Shown here piece after piece: positions 1-7,780 of a DNA stretch of 25,107 bases (its first letter is position 1; each line of letters begins with the position of its first letter). Source of the DNA: an uncultured Sutterella sp. (lineage in GTDB: Bacteria > Pseudomonadota > Gammaproteobacteria > Burkholderiales > Burkholderiaceae_F); NCBI GenBank assembly GCA_900552195.1, contig URYO01000003.1, positions 1 to 25,107 of the forward strand, given 5' to 3'. Position numbers and translations under genes: made by a program. Below the pieces are notes generated by a model. It made no database searches, was not told the origin of the DNA, and worked only from the letters and a program-made list of their open reading frames with translations.

Positions 1-725
1 GTGACGACTGAAGTGTCCTTTAAGGGGACGACCGCGAAATATTCGCCTCTTTCTTTATCGGGCCTTTGGAGACCGATAGACCAAGGTTTGTCCGAACCGT
101 TGGTTCCGGAACCGATGACATTGCCGCCGAGACTCACCAGAGAGTCTCCGCATCCGCCTTGCTTGAGTTTATTAATGACCTTGTCAGCGATATAGCCCTT
201 GCCGATGGCGCCGAAAGCGACGGACTGCTTCTTACCGATCTTGCCGACATATCTGCCGTTTTCTTTTTTAGCGTCGATCAGGTTGTAGTCGACATTAATT
301 AAAGCTCTTTTGATTTCAGCTTCACTCGGGACGCGGTGTTCGGGCTGATCCACACTCCAAAGTTTTACCAATGCGCCGACCGTCGGATCGAAAGTTCCGT
401 GTGTGAGTGCGGCGATCGTTTTAGAACCGTTTAACACCTCAAAGGTTTCCGGTTCAATTTGAATCCATTCGCCGGGGTGCTGATTCAATCGCGTGACATC
501 GCTGTCCGGATCGTAGGCAGAGAGGATGTATTCAAGGCGGCGTGTTTCATCATTCAGGATCTTGTAGCAGGCTTCAGCTTTCTCTTTACTGTCGACCTTA
601 AATTGGCCGTTAATTAACGTTCCGATCGCAAACGTATCCACGCTGTATACGTCGGAAGCTGTTGCTGGACCCGCTGTAAAGGCGAGCGCGGCAATCAGAG
701 AAAGAATGATCTTTTTAGATTGCAT
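1..725 (-). CDS. apbE: Secreted ApbE-family FAD:protein FMN transferase, partial (C-terminus off the left edge)
   Basis: Read on the minus strand from the ATG at 723-725; 241 codons are visible and the frame is open to base 1, so the C-terminus is missing. Residues 1-23 look like a Sec signal peptide: KK near the start, a hydrophobic core, and an ATA cleavage motif at 21-23. There is no lipobox Cys, so the protein is probably soluble in the periplasm. ApbE landmarks follow in order: GTFDPTVG at 110-117, AFGAIGKGY at 170-178 (the family's D-L/F-G-x-I-x-KGY block), and SLGGN at 198-202. The window ends at TSVV, just where the C-terminal T-S-G block is expected. ApbE enzymes cut FAD and attach FMN to a Thr of exported flavoproteins. 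Odd point: Ala170 stands where most relatives have Asp. The Shine-Dalgarno (SD) site is weak. Divergent from the ribosomal block. The family call is firm; the target protein is unknown. Confidence 0.88.
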   Translation of the reverse strand, partial: MQSKKIILSLIAALAFTAGPATASDVYSVDTFAIGTLINGQFKVDSKEKAEACYKILNDETRRLEYILSAYDPDSDVTRLNQHPGEWIQIEPETFEVLNGSKTIAALTHGTFDPTVGALVKLWSVDQPEHRVPSEAEIKRALINVDYNLIDAKKENGRYVGKIGKKQSVAFGAIGKGYIADKVINKLKQGGCGDSLVSLGGNVIGSGTNGSDKPWSIGLQRPDKERGEYFAVVPLKDTSVV

Positions 726-770
726 TTTCTTATAAAGATGAAACGGATAAATAAGTTAGTAATTGTAAAG

Positions 771-776
771 ATTATA
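771..776 (-). promoter_or_regulatory. Possible -10 box of the apbE promoter
   Basis: Read on the minus strand this is a perfect TATAAT, 46 bases upstream of the apbE start. No hexamer resembling TTGACA is found 16-18 bases further upstream, so this rests on the -10 box alone. Confidence 0.3.
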
Positions 777-877
777 TTTCCGGCTCTTTAAAACTTCGGC
801 TCAAAGAGGAGCTGAAGAGAAGCGAAATGGAGATGAACCGGATCATTAGGATGCGCATTGCCCGAAGAGACGGGCTT

Positions 878-922
878 CGCGCCGATTCGCCGCAAGAACA
901 GCAGGGCGGCGAACGGGGTGCG
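878..922 (+). repeat. Strong GC-rich stem-loop in the apbE/rplC gap
   Basis: Perfect 8-base arms TTCGCCGC (886-893) and GCGGCGAA (906-913) enclose a 12-base loop. An outer stem pairs CGCGCC (878-883) with GGTGCG (917-922) across a small internal loop. One outer pair is G-U only if the plus strand is transcribed and would be a mismatch on the other strand, which mildly favours a plus-strand RNA. No T-run follows, so it is not a standard terminator. Function unknown. Confidence 0.5.
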
Positions 923-1068
923 GAAATTAAGGTATCAAATTATTAAAGATCTTGTCAAACCTTTACGGAAGATTCGGGCGAAGAGAGGAAAAAAGGTCAA
1001 GACGGACCTAATTAGAAGAATATTTAGTCACCTTACAATTGATAACTCTATGAATTGAAGGAGAATAT

Positions 1069-1097
1069 TTGCTTTTTTGAACATCACGATGTACAAT
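1069..1097 (+). promoter_or_regulatory. Sigma70-like promoter of the rplC operon
   Basis: TTGCTT (1069-1074), a 17-base spacer and TACAAT (1092-1097) make a good vegetative promoter 85 bases before the rplC start. Transcription would begin near 1104. This placement is what one would expect if the operon starts at rplC rather than at rpsJ. Confidence 0.65.
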
Positions 1098-1111
1098 GCG
1101 TGCCTTTCGTG

Positions 1112-1172
1112 GTCACCGCTATTCTTTTTCGGTGACTTTTTCTAACTTGTCCAGGCCAATCGCAGCCTGGGT
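1112..1172 (+). promoter_or_regulatory. Structured rplC leader: attenuator-like hairpin plus a hairpin beside the SD
   Basis: Hairpin 1 pairs GTCACCG (1112-1118) with CGGTGAC (1130-1136) and is followed directly by five T (1137-1141), the form of an intrinsic terminator only about 10 bases after the predicted transcript start. Hairpin 2 pairs CCAGGC (1151-1156) with GCCTGG (1165-1170), extended by two G-U pairs to 1149-1172. It ends one base before the rplC SD (GGAG, 1173-1176). In E. coli L4 controls the S10 operon through its leader; whether this leader is an analogous site is inference. Confidence 0.5.
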
Positions 1173-1182
1173 GGAGATAATA

Positions 1183-1833
1183 ATGAGTGAGAAGCTCGGC
1201 CTCGTCGGTCGCAAGATCGGCATGACGCGCATCTTTACCGAAGATGGTGTTTCCATTCCGGTAACCGTGCTCGAAGTGTCGAACAACCGCATTACACAGG
1301 TAAAAACGGTTGAGACTGACGGCTACAATGCAGTGCAAGTCGCCTTCGGCTCCAAAAAGCCGTCGCGTGTGAGCAAGCCTCTTAAAGGCCAGTTTGAAAA
1401 AGCTGGTGTCGAAGCAGGCTCCATGCTCAAAGAATTCCATGTTGAAGAAGACAAGATCGGCGAAATGAAAGTCGGTCAGACTCTTTCCATCGATATGTTC
1501 TCCGAAGGTCAGAAAGTTGACGTTACGGGTACAACAATCGGTAAGGGTTTTGCCGGCGCAATCAAGCGTCATCACTTCTCTTCCAACCGCGCCAGCCACG
1601 GTAACTCCGTGTCTACAAACGCCCCTGGTTCTATCGGTAACCGTCAGGATCCGGGCCGTGTTTTCCCTGGCAAGCGTATGGCCGGTCACCTCGGTGATGT
1701 CCAGCGCACAACTCAGAACTTGGTTATCGCCCGTGTGGACGCCGATCGTCAATTGATCCTGGTCCGCGGAGCCGTTCCCGGCTGCGCCAACGGCGAAGTA
1801 ATCATCCGTCCGGCTGTTAAGGCCAAAGCCTAA
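1183..1833 (+). CDS. rplC: 50S ribosomal protein L3
   Basis: L3 is a primary 23S rRNA-binding protein that helps start 50S assembly and reaches towards the peptidyl transferase centre. The 216-residue product begins [18 protein letters not shown], the standard L3 opening. It carries the central SHGNSV and [14 protein letters not shown] blocks (138-161). Gln155 sits where E. coli L3 is methylated by PrmB (by alignment from memory). The frame is open upstream to 1096, but the start at 1183 is chosen because it follows a good SD (GGAG 1173-1176) and matches the family N-terminus. It is the first gene of the block here: rpsJ, the usual first gene, is not upstream. rplD follows 10 bases later. Confidence 0.97.
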   Translation: MSEKLGLVGRKIGMTRIFTEDGVSIPVTVLEVSNNRITQVKTVETDGYNAVQVAFGSKKPSRVSKPLKGQFEKAGVEAGSMLKEFHVEEDKIGEMKVGQTLSIDMFSEGQKVDVTGTTIGKGFAGAIKRHHFSSNRASHGNSVSTNAPGSIGNRQDPGRVFPGKRMAGHLGDVQRTTQNLVIARVDADRQLILVRGAVPGCANGEVIIRPAVKAKA

Positions 1834-1843
1834 GGAGCGATTT

Positions 1844-2464
1844 ATGGAACTGAAAGTCGTAAACGATCAGGGCCAGCAGACCGCAACCCTTGCGGCTGCC
1901 GACACCGTTTTCGGTCGTGAATACAATGAAGCACTGGTTCACCAGATCGTTGTTGCTTATCAAGCCAACGCTCGTCTCGGAACCCGTGCACAGCTGACTC
2001 GTGAAGCTGTTCACCACTCTACACGCAAACCCTGGCGCCAGAAAGGCACAGGCCGTGCACGTGCCGGTATGTCTTCCTCTCCGGTATGGCGCGGAGGCGG
2101 CAGAGCTTTCCCCAACACACCCGATGAAAACTTCACACAGAAAGTTAACAAGAAGATGATGCGCGGCGCTATGGCCTGCATTCTCTCCAAGTTAGCTATC
2201 GACGGTCGTCTCGTCGTTGTGGAGAACATTGACGTTGACACACCCAAGACTAAGAACTTTGCTAACAAGCTCAAAGCCATGGGTCTGAACAGCGCTCTTA
2301 TCATCACTGACGAAATCAGCGAAAATCTGGATCTCGCCAGCCGCAACCTGAAGAACGTTTGGGTTGTCGAGCCGCGTTATGCTGATCCGGTCTCCCTGGT
2401 TCACTTTGATTCCGTTGTTGTTACTAAAGCAGCAATCAGCAAACTTGAGGAGATGTGGGGATGA
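1844..2464 (+). CDS. rplD: 50S ribosomal protein L4
   Basis: L4 binds 23S rRNA domain I and lines the narrow part of the peptide exit tunnel with L22. The 206-residue product has the typical MELKVV start, a long basic loop containing [16 protein letters not shown] and the APxxRGGG-like segment WRGGGRAFP, which forms the tunnel extension. The SD AGGAG lies just after the rplC stop. In gammaproteobacteria L4 represses its own operon; the leader before rplC is a possible target here, but that is not shown by sequence. The stop overlaps the rplW start by 4 bases (ATGA). Confidence 0.97.
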   Translation: MELKVVNDQGQQTATLAAADTVFGREYNEALVHQIVVAYQANARLGTRAQLTREAVHHSTRKPWRQKGTGRARAGMSSSPVWRGGGRAFPNTPDENFTQKVNKKMMRGAMACILSKLAIDGRLVVVENIDVDTPKTKNFANKLKAMGLNSALIITDEISENLDLASRNLKNVWVVEPRYADPVSLVHFDSVVVTKAAISKLEEMWG

Positions 2465-2757
2465 GCCAAGATTTCCTTTACAAAGCAATCCTCGGTTCTA
2501 TCGTCTCTGAAAAGAGCACCAGAATCGGTGAAAAGAACAATCAGTACGTCTTCCGTGTAGTTCCCGAAGCTACCAAAGAAGATGTGAAAGCCGCCGTTGA
2601 ATTACTTTTCAAAGTGAAGGTCAAAGGCGTCCAAATGCTGAACCTTAAGGGCAAACAGAAACGCAACGGTCGTTTCCCCGGCAAACGCAATGACGTTCGC
2701 AAGGCCTATGTTTGCTTGGAAGAAGGTCAGGAAATTAACTTCGCAGAGGTGAAGTAA
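2461..2757 (+). CDS. rplW: 50S ribosomal protein L23
   Basis: L23 sits at the tunnel exit and docks trigger factor and SRP. It is 98 residues from the ATG at 2461, which overlaps the rplD stop in an ATGA junction typical of translational coupling. A GTG two codons upstream (2455) is in frame but closer to the SD GAGGAG (2447-2452), so 2461 is preferred. Family features: the IVSEKST segment near the N-terminus, the [12 protein letters not shown] segment and the basic [20 protein letters not shown] loop. The stop overlaps the rplB start by one base (TAATG). Confidence 0.96.
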   Translation: MSQDFLYKAILGSIVSEKSTRIGEKNNQYVFRVVPEATKEDVKAAVELLFKVKVKGVQMLNLKGKQKRNGRFPGKRNDVRKAYVCLEEGQEINFAEVK

Positions 2758-3584
2758 TGGCTCTGATTAAACTGAAACCTACATCTGCCGGTCGTCGTCA
2801 CGCCGTTAAGGTTGTGAACCCGGAACTGCACAAAGGCAAACCTTTTGCAGCCCTCGTAGAAAAGAAGAACCGCGGATCCGGTCGTAACAACTTCGGCCGT
2901 ATCACTGTTCGCCATCAAGGCGGCGGCCACAAGAAGGCCTACCGTATCATCGACTTCAAGCGCGATAAAGACGGTATTCCCGCTATTGTTGAGCGTCTCG
3001 AATACGATCCGAACCGCTCCGCCAACATCGCTCTTGTCCTCTATAAGGACGGCGAACGCCGCTACATCATCGCTCCGAAGGGCCTGAAAGCCGGCGATGA
3101 AATCATGAGCGGTCAGGAAGCTCCGATCAAAATCGGTAATGCTCTTCCCCTGCGCAACATTCCCGTCGGCTCCACGATTCACAACATCGAAATGAAGCCC
3201 GGTAAAGGTGCTCAGATGGTTCGTGCCGCCGGTGCATTCGCTCAGCTGCTTGCTCGCGAAGGTGCTTACGCTCAGATCCGTCTGCGTTCCGGTGAAGTTC
3301 GCCGCATTCTAATCGAATGCCGTGCAACGATCGGTACCGTCGGTAATGAAGAAAACAGTCTGCGTGAACTCGGAAAAGCCGGTGCCAAGCGTTGGCGCGG
3401 TATTCGTCCGACCGTCCGCGGCGTTGTGATGAACCCTGTTGACCATCCGCACGGTGGTGGTGAAGGTCGTACCGGTACCGGTCGCGCTCCTGTCACACCT
3501 TGGGGCCAGCTCACCAAGGGTTATCGTACTCGTAACAACAAGCGCACCGACAACATGATCGTGTCGCGTCGCTATCGCAAGTAA
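2757..3584 (+). CDS. rplB: 50S ribosomal protein L2
   Basis: L2 is a highly conserved protein needed for subunit joining and peptidyl transferase function. The 275-residue length is normal. It shows the RNA-binding core ([21 protein letters not shown]) and the near-invariant [18 protein letters not shown] block near the C-terminus, which holds the conserved His (His229 in E. coli). The basic C-terminal tail [13 protein letters not shown] is intact. The start overlaps the rplW stop by one base. The rpsS start is 10 bases after the stop. Confidence 0.98.
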   Translation: MALIKLKPTSAGRRHAVKVVNPELHKGKPFAALVEKKNRGSGRNNFGRITVRHQGGGHKKAYRIIDFKRDKDGIPAIVERLEYDPNRSANIALVLYKDGERRYIIAPKGLKAGDEIMSGQEAPIKIGNALPLRNIPVGSTIHNIEMKPGKGAQMVRAAGAFAQLLAREGAYAQIRLRSGEVRRILIECRATIGTVGNEENSLRELGKAGAKRWRGIRPTVRGVVMNPVDHPHGGGEGRTGTGRAPVTPWGQLTKGYRTRNNKRTDNMIVSRRYRK

Positions 3585-3594
3585 GGGGGCCTGA

Positions 3595-3879
3595 ATGTCT
3601 CGTTCGCTTAAGAAGGGACCGTTCGTTGACGGATCCTTACTGAAGAAAGTCGAAGCCGCTCAAGCTAGCCGTGACAAGCGTCCTATCAAGACCTGGTCTC
3701 GTCGCTCGACAATTCTTCCTGAATTTATCGGTTTAACAATTGCCGTCCACAACGGACGTCAGCATGTGCCGGTTTTTATCAATGAAAACATGGTTGGCCA
3801 TAAGCTGGGTGAATTTGCATTGACCCGTACTTTCAAAGGCCACGCAGCTGATAAGAAGGCTGCTCCAGCTAAGAGGTAA
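3595..3879 (+). CDS. rpsS: 30S ribosomal protein S19
   Basis: S19 forms part of the 30S head with S13 and contacts the A-site tRNA region. The 94-residue product starts [18 protein letters not shown] and contains the diagnostic blocks [26 protein letters not shown] and [17 protein letters not shown]-rich SD (AGGGGG) precedes the ATG. rplV begins 5 bases after the stop. Confidence 0.97.
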   Translation: MSRSLKKGPFVDGSLLKKVEAAQASRDKRPIKTWSRRSTILPEFIGLTIAVHNGRQHVPVFINENMVGHKLGEFALTRTFKGHAADKKAAPAKR

Positions 3880-3884
3880 TAACA

Positions 3885-4229
3885 ATGGAAACCACAGCAA
3901 TCGTACGTGGAGTTCGCCTCTCGGCTCAGAAAGGCCGTTTGGTTGCGGATCTTGTCCGCGGTAAGCCCGTTGACAAGGCCCTGAACATTCTTTCTTTCAC
4001 GCAGAAGAAAGCTGCCGGCATCATCCGCAAAGCTCTCGATTCTGCTATTGCCAATGCCGAACACAACAACGGTGCAGACATTGACGAACTCCGTGTGACT
4101 TCTATCTATGTTGAGAAAGCCACGACTCTCCGTCGTTTCTCTGCAAGAGCAAAAGGCCGCGGTGCCCGTATCGGTAAACAGACTTGCCACATCTACGTGA
4201 CGGTCGGTGATACCCCGGCGAAGAAATAA
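3885..4229 (+). CDS. rplV: 50S ribosomal protein L22
   Basis: L22 contacts all six 23S rRNA domains and its beta hairpin lines the exit tunnel opposite L4; mutations there give macrolide resistance. The product is 114 residues, close to the E. coli length of 110. It keeps [20 protein letters not shown] near the N-terminus and the tunnel hairpin [17 protein letters not shown] with its IYV C-terminal strand. No tunnel-loop deletion or insertion is apparent by eye. rpsC follows after 10 bases. Confidence 0.96.
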   Translation: METTAIVRGVRLSAQKGRLVADLVRGKPVDKALNILSFTQKKAAGIIRKALDSAIANAEHNNGADIDELRVTSIYVEKATTLRRFSARAKGRGARIGKQTCHIYVTVGDTPAKK

Positions 4230-4239
4230 TAGGTGACCC

Positions 4240-5034
4240 ATGGGACAGAAAATTAATCCGACAGGCTTTCGCCTTCCCGTAACACACGACTGGACTTCCC
4301 GTTGGTATGCTACTGGCCGCGATTTTGCCCGCACATTGGCTGAAGACCTCAAAGTTCGCGATTACCTGGGCAAAAAGCTCAAGAACGCCTCTGTAGGTCG
4401 TATTCTTATCGAGCGTCCCGCTAAGAACGCTCGCATCACAATTTTCTCCGCTCGTCCGGGCGTTGTGATCGGTAAGAAAGGTGAAGACATTGAAGTTCTG
4501 AAGGCCGAACTCCAGAAATTGATGGGCGTTCCCGTCCATGTCAATATCGAAGAGATCCGCCGTCCTGACCTCGATGCTCAGCTCATCGCCGACAGCATCA
4601 CTCAGCAGCTCGAAAAACGTATTATGTTCCGTCGCGCTATGAAGCGTGCCATGCAGAACGCAATGCGTCAGGGCGCTCTTGGTATCAAGATCATGTCCTC
4701 CGGCCGTTTGAACGGTGCTGAAATCGCCCGTACCGAATGGTATCGTGAAGGTCGTGTACCTCTGCATACTCTTCGTGCCGACATCGACTACGGCTTCTCT
4801 GAAGCTCAGACAACTTACGGCATCATCGGCGTTAAGGTTTGGGTTTACAAAGGCGACAACACCGGTAAGGATGTTGCTGCCGAAGCTCCGGCCGAACGCG
4901 AAGACCGCCGCAACCGTCGTCCCGGCAAGCCGGCCAACCGCCGTCCTCGCAAGCAGGCCGACGGCGCTGAAGGCAAGCAGGCTCGCGCTCCGCGCAAACC
5001 CGCTCCCGCAGCCGCTGCTAAGGAAGGAGAATAA
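4240..5034 (+). CDS. rpsC: 30S ribosomal protein S3 with long basic/Ala-Pro tail
   Basis: S3 sits at the mRNA entry tunnel and contributes to mRNA helicase activity with S4 and S5. The start [18 protein letters not shown] is canonical. A type-2 KH domain holds the [14 protein letters not shown] segment, and the C-terminal domain has the [20 protein letters not shown] motif. The product is 264 residues against 233 in E. coli. The extra length is a low-complexity tail after about residue 210, rich in Arg, Lys, Pro and Ala and ending AAAAKEGE. Long S3 tails are seen in other betaproteobacteria, so this is probably lineage-typical. The rplP start is 2 bases past the stop. Confidence 0.97.
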   Translation: MGQKINPTGFRLPVTHDWTSRWYATGRDFARTLAEDLKVRDYLGKKLKNASVGRILIERPAKNARITIFSARPGVVIGKKGEDIEVLKAELQKLMGVPVHVNIEEIRRPDLDAQLIADSITQQLEKRIMFRRAMKRAMQNAMRQGALGIKIMSSGRLNGAEIARTEWYREGRVPLHTLRADIDYGFSEAQTTYGIIGVKVWVYKGDNTGKDVAAEAPAEREDRRNRRPGKPANRRPRKQADGAEGKQARAPRKPAPAAAAKEGE

Positions 5035-5036
5035 AC

Positions 5037-5453
5037 ATGCTTCAACCAAACAGAACTAAGTACCGTAAGGACCAGAAAGGCCGTAACTACGGTCTGGCCC
5101 AGAGAGGTGCTAAGGTTTCTTTCGGCCAGTTCGGTCTGAAAGTTACAGAACGCGGTCGTCTGACAGCTCGTCAGATCGAAGCTGCCCGTCGTGCGATCAC
5201 TCGTCACATCAAGCGCGGCGGCCGTGTATGGATCCGCGTCTTCCCGGACAAACCCATTTCCTCCAAACCGGCTGAAGTCCGTATGGGTAATGGTAAAGGC
5301 AATCCCGAATTCTGGGTTGCTCTGGTTCAGCCGGGCCGCGTCATTTATGAACTTGACGGTGTTGATGAAGCACTTGCTCGTGAAGCTTTCCGCCTTGCTG
5401 CGGCCAAGCTTCCGCTCAAGTCCATGTTCGTTACACGTCAAATCGGCCAGTAA
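5037..5453 (+). CDS. rplP: 50S ribosomal protein L16
   Basis: L16 organises the A-site architecture and binds 5S rRNA neighbours and tRNA elbow regions. The 138-residue product opens [17 protein letters not shown], and contains [18 protein letters not shown] and the [18 protein letters not shown] block. The Arg in that block corresponds to the E. coli L16 Arg81 that can be hydroxylated. The SD lies inside the end of rpsC (GGAAGGAG, 5022-5029), so the two are likely coupled. Confidence 0.97.
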   Translation: MLQPNRTKYRKDQKGRNYGLAQRGAKVSFGQFGLKVTERGRLTARQIEAARRAITRHIKRGGRVWIRVFPDKPISSKPAEVRMGNGKGNPEFWVALVQPGRVIYELDGVDEALAREAFRLAAAKLPLKSMFVTRQIGQ

Positions 5454-5465
5454 TAGGAGTGCAGA

Positions 5466-5660
5466 ATGAAAGCCAAAGATTTACGCGCTATGGACGAAGC
5501 TGCGCTTAACAAAGAACTGCAGGATCTTCTGAAAGCCCAGTTTAATCTGCGCATGCAGAAGTCTCATCAGCAACTTGAAAACACGAGCCTGATTCGTCAG
5601 ACACGCCGCGATATCGCCCGCGTCCGTACGATTCTTGCTCAGAAGGCAGCGACGAAATGA
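5466..5660 (+). CDS. rpmC: 50S ribosomal protein L29
   Basis: L29 is a small coiled-coil protein next to L23 at the tunnel exit. The 64-residue product begins [18 protein letters not shown] and contains the family signature LMRxQK-like [30 protein letters not shown] in helical context. SD TAGGAG precedes the ATG. The stop overlaps the rpsQ start by 4 bases (ATGA). Confidence 0.95.
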   Translation: MKAKDLRAMDEAALNKELQDLLKAQFNLRMQKSHQQLENTSLIRQTRRDIARVRTILAQKAATK

Positions 5661-5914
5661 GCGAAAACAAACTGACACGCACGCTGATCGGCAAAGCTAT
5701 TAGCACCAAGATGGACAAGACTGTTACGGTTCTTGTCGAACGTAAGGTTAAACACCCGATCGGAAAGATCGTCGTCAAGAGCAAGAAGTATCATGTTCAT
5801 GACGAAAACAATGACGTTAGAGAAGGCGATATCGTCGAAATCTCCGAAACACGTCCGATTTCCCGTACGAAATCCTGGACAGTTTCCAAGATCGTCGAAC
5901 GTGCTGAAATCTAA
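5657..5914 (+). CDS. rpsQ: 30S ribosomal protein S17
   Basis: S17 is a primary 16S rRNA binder with an OB fold, important in 30S assembly. The 85-residue product has the expected blocks [38 protein letters not shown] and [19 protein letters not shown]. It starts inside the rpmC stop. It is the last gene before a 273-base gap with a promoter embedded in an inverted repeat, so it probably ends the first transcription unit, at least in part. Confidence 0.96.
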   Translation: MSENKLTRTLIGKAISTKMDKTVTVLVERKVKHPIGKIVVKSKKYHVHDENNDVREGDIVEISETRPISRTKSWTVSKIVERAEI

Positions 5915-5944
5915 TTGATTTGTAAATAGATCTTAATAAGCACT

Positions 5945-6004
5945 TTAGAGAGCTTGCAATGTTATCCGTATATCGGATATACTTGCGGCTCTCTAATTCT
6001 TTTT
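5945..6004 (+). repeat. 52-base interrupted palindrome with T-run enclosing the rplN promoter
   Basis: Outer arms TTAGAGAGC (5945-5953) and GCTCTCTAA (5988-5996) are perfect over 9 bases. An inner pair TATCCG (5963-5968) and CGGATA (5974-5979) is perfect over 6 bases with a TATAT loop. A run of five T follows (6000-6004). RNA reading through from rpsQ could fold into a terminator-like hairpin. The promoter hexamers lie between the outer arms. Confidence 0.6.
5954..5983 (+). promoter_or_regulatory. Sigma70-like promoter for rplN (spc part of the block)
   Basis: TTGCAA (5954-5959), an 18-base spacer and TATACT (5978-5983). The predicted transcript start near 5990 leaves a leader of almost 200 bases before rplN. 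The -10 box overlaps the right inner arm of the palindrome. Confidence 0.62.
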
Positions 6005-6187
6005 GCGAAAGAATTTCTTTCGGATTAAGTAGTTAGAGGTTCTTGGGGTTCCGGTTTTTTTGAACAACCCACAAAGCTTGCGGGTATCTGTGAGATTGAA
6101 TTGGAAACTCTTCTCCCGGACGGGACCAAAACTGGCCGAGCGCCGCGAATCGCGTCGAACTCGGAATAAGTTGGAATATATAAAACC
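5990..6187 (+). promoter_or_regulatory. Long structured leader of rplN
   Basis: About 198 bases with several possible hairpins: CGAAAG/CTTTCG (6006-6011, 6017-6022); GGGGTTC with GAAC-AA-CCC (6045-6051, 6062-6070); TCCC/GGGA round a GGAC loop (6114-6125); and CCGAG/CTCGG (6136-6140, 6160-6164) enclosing CGCG/CGCG (6144-6147, 6151-6154). The rplN SD is weak: GGAA about 12 bases from the ATG. No open frame of note. I do not recognise a known riboregulator; the size and structure suggest a possible autoregulatory site. Confidence 0.4.
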
Positions 6188-6556
6188 ATGATTCAGATGC
6201 AATCTAATCTGGACGTAGCCGACAACACCGGTGCACGTTCAGTTCAATGTATTAAAGTGTTGGGCGGCTCCAAACGCCGTTACGCTAATATTGGCGACAT
6301 TATCAAAGTGACCGTCAAAGATGCAGCTCCGCGCGGCCGCGTCAAAAAAGGCGAAGTCTACTCTGCCGTTGTTGTTAGAACTGCTAAAGGCGTTCGTCGT
6401 CCTGACGGCTCTTCTATCTGCTTTGACGGCAATGCTGCTGTTTTGCTTAACAACAAACTGGAACCGATCGGAACACGTATCTTCGGGCCGGTTACGCGTG
6501 AACTGCGTACCGAACGCTTCATGAAGATTGTTTCCCTCGCTCCTGAAGTTCTCTAA
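6188..6556 (+). CDS. rplN: 50S ribosomal protein L14
   Basis: L14 forms an intersubunit bridge and is the target of the silencing factor RsfS. The 122-residue length is standard. The start [28 protein letters not shown] is the family hallmark. The [20 protein letters not shown] and [20 protein letters not shown] blocks follow. The SD is poor (GGAA at 6172-6175), unlike most genes in the block, and a long structured leader precedes it. rplX follows 13 bases later. Confidence 0.97.
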   Translation: MIQMQSNLDVADNTGARSVQCIKVLGGSKRRYANIGDIIKVTVKDAAPRGRVKKGEVYSAVVVRTAKGVRRPDGSSICFDGNAAVLLNNKLEPIGTRIFGPVTRELRTERFMKIVSLAPEVL

Positions 6557-6569
6557 GGAGAGGATGGAA

Positions 6570-6890
6570 ATGCAACGTATCCGTAAAGGTGACGAAGTTA
6601 TCGTTATCACCGGCCGTGACAAGGGCAAGAAAGGCACTGTTACAGCTGTTCATGACGATGGAAAAGTCGTCGTTGAAGGTATCAACATTGTTAAGAAGCA
6701 CGTCAAGCCGAACCCCATGCTGGGCCAGGCCGGCGGCATTATGGACAAGACGCTTCCGATCGAAGGATCCAACGTCATGCTTGTCAACCCCAAAACCGGC
6801 AAGGGTGACCGCGTCGGCTACAAAGTTGTTGACGGCAAGAAAGTTCGCGTCTTCAAGAGTGACGGTGCCGTTGTCGGCGCTAAGGCATAA
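6570..6890 (+). CDS. rplX: 50S ribosomal protein L24
   Basis: L24 is one of the two assembly-initiator proteins of the 50S subunit. It is 106 residues from the ATG at 6570 ([20 protein letters not shown]). An in-frame ATG at 6564 lies only 3 bases from the GGAG of the SD (6557-6560), so 6570 with 9-base spacing is preferred. The KOW motif is clear: [17 protein letters not shown]. The segment [15 protein letters not shown] is typical of L24. Confidence 0.95.
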   Translation: MQRIRKGDEVIVITGRDKGKKGTVTAVHDDGKVVVEGINIVKKHVKPNPMLGQAGGIMDKTLPIEGSNVMLVNPKTGKGDRVGYKVVDGKKVRVFKSDGAVVGAKA

Positions 6891-6904
6891 GAGGTCGCAG
6901 ATAA

Positions 6905-7444
6905 ATGTCTCGTTTTTTGAATAAGTACCGTGACGAAGTGATTCCGGCCCTGACAAAACAGTTCGGCTACAAAACCGAAATGCAGGTTCCTCGTATCACC
7001 AAGATCACTCTGAATATGGGTGTCGGCGATGCAGTCAACGACAAGAAGCTTGTTGACCACGCTGTCGAAGATCTGACCAAGATTTCCGGTCAGAAGCCAA
7101 TCGTTACCAAAACTCGTAAAGCCATCGCTAACTTCAAGATCCGTGAAAACATGCCTATCGGCTGCATGGTCACGCTTCGCGGAGAGCGTATGTATGAATT
7201 CCTGGACCGCTTAGTCACTATCGCTTTCCCGCGTGTTCGTGACTTCCGTGGTGTCAGTGCCCGCTCTTTCGACGGCCGCGGCAACTACAACATCGGTCTG
7301 AAGGAACAGATCATTTTCCCGGAAATTGAATACGACAAGATCGACAAGCTCCGTGGTATGAACATCAGCATTACGACAACCGCTAAGACGGACGAAGAGG
7401 CTAAGGCACTTCTTTCTGCCTTCCACTTCCCGTTCCGTAACTAA
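6905..7444 (+). CDS. rplE: 50S ribosomal protein L5
   Basis: L5 binds 5S rRNA, forms the central protuberance and contacts S13 across the subunit interface. The 179-residue product starts [18 protein letters not shown]. It carries [33 protein letters not shown] and [20 protein letters not shown], all diagnostic. The last block [23 protein letters not shown] end is intact. rpsN follows after 14 bases from a TTG start. Confidence 0.97.
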   Translation: MSRFLNKYRDEVIPALTKQFGYKTEMQVPRITKITLNMGVGDAVNDKKLVDHAVEDLTKISGQKPIVTKTRKAIANFKIRENMPIGCMVTLRGERMYEFLDRLVTIAFPRVRDFRGVSARSFDGRGNYNIGLKEQIIFPEIEYDKIDKLRGMNISITTTAKTDEEAKALLSAFHFPFRN

Positions 7445-7458
7445 GCGAGGTGATTTAA

Positions 7459-7764
7459 TTGGCTAAGCTCGCATTAATCAATCGTGAACTCAAGCGCAAA
7501 GCCTGCGCTCAGAAGTTTGCTGCTAAACGCGCCGCTCTCAAAGCGGTCATTAACGATGCTACCCGCTCGATGGAAGAGCGCATGGAAGCACGCAACGCAC
7601 TTCAGTCTCTGCCCCGTGACGCAAGTCCGTGCCGTCAGCGTAACCGCTGTGAATTGACCGGTCGTCCCCGCGGAACATTCCGCAAATTCGGTCTGGCAAG
7701 AGGCAAGATCCGCGAAGCGGCTATGCATGGTGACATTCCCGGCCTGACAAAGGCCAGCTGGTAA
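7459..7764 (+). CDS. rpsN: 30S ribosomal protein S14, zinc-independent form, TTG start
   Basis: S14 is a 30S head protein. The 101-residue product matches the long, zinc-independent class: [20 protein letters not shown] at the start and [20 protein letters not shown] plus IPGLTKASW at the end. It lacks the two CxxC pairs of the short zinc-ribbon type. The initiation codon is TTG (7459-7461). The SD GAGGTG (7447-7452) and the conserved N-terminus MAKLA leave no better choice. The rest of the block uses ATG or GTG. Confidence 0.95.
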   Translation: MAKLALINRELKRKACAQKFAAKRAALKAVINDATRSMEERMEARNALQSLPRDASPCRQRNRCELTGRPRGTFRKFGLARGKIREAAMHGDIPGLTKASW

Positions 7765-7780
7765 GCGAGGAGATTACAAA

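Larger units (their letters stand above)
726..1068. other. Gap between apbE and the rplC promoter with no convincing gene
   Basis: This AT-rich stretch separates apbE (leftward) from the rplC promoter (rightward). A perfect TATAAT on the minus strand at 771-776 could be the apbE -10 box, giving a leader of about 40 bases, but no good -35 is seen. A strong GC-rich hairpin lies at 878-922 (separate entry). Short open frames exist on the plus strand (39 codons from 827, and a Lys/Arg-rich 66 codons from a TTG at 858), but none has a convincing start site or a recognisable product. I see no S10 gene here in any frame. Confidence 0.6.

Noticed and set aside
827..1058. Small plus-strand open frames (39 codons from 827, 66 codons from 858)
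   Set aside because: No convincing SD, a TTG start for the longer one, overlap in different frames with a GC hairpin, and no recognisable product. Kept only as a gap with a hairpin.
1084..1752. 222-codon open frame antisense to rplC
   Set aside because: A shadow of rplC with no known motif and no start signals.
4102..5049. 315-codon open frame antisense to rpsC and rplV
   Set aside because: It lies opposite strongly conserved ribosomal genes, has no SD or family features, and its composition mirrors the codon use of the real strand.
5945..5996. Palindrome as an insertion-sequence end or mobile element
   Set aside because: No transposase frame, no target-site duplication and no second copy in the window; the promoter within it explains its position better.
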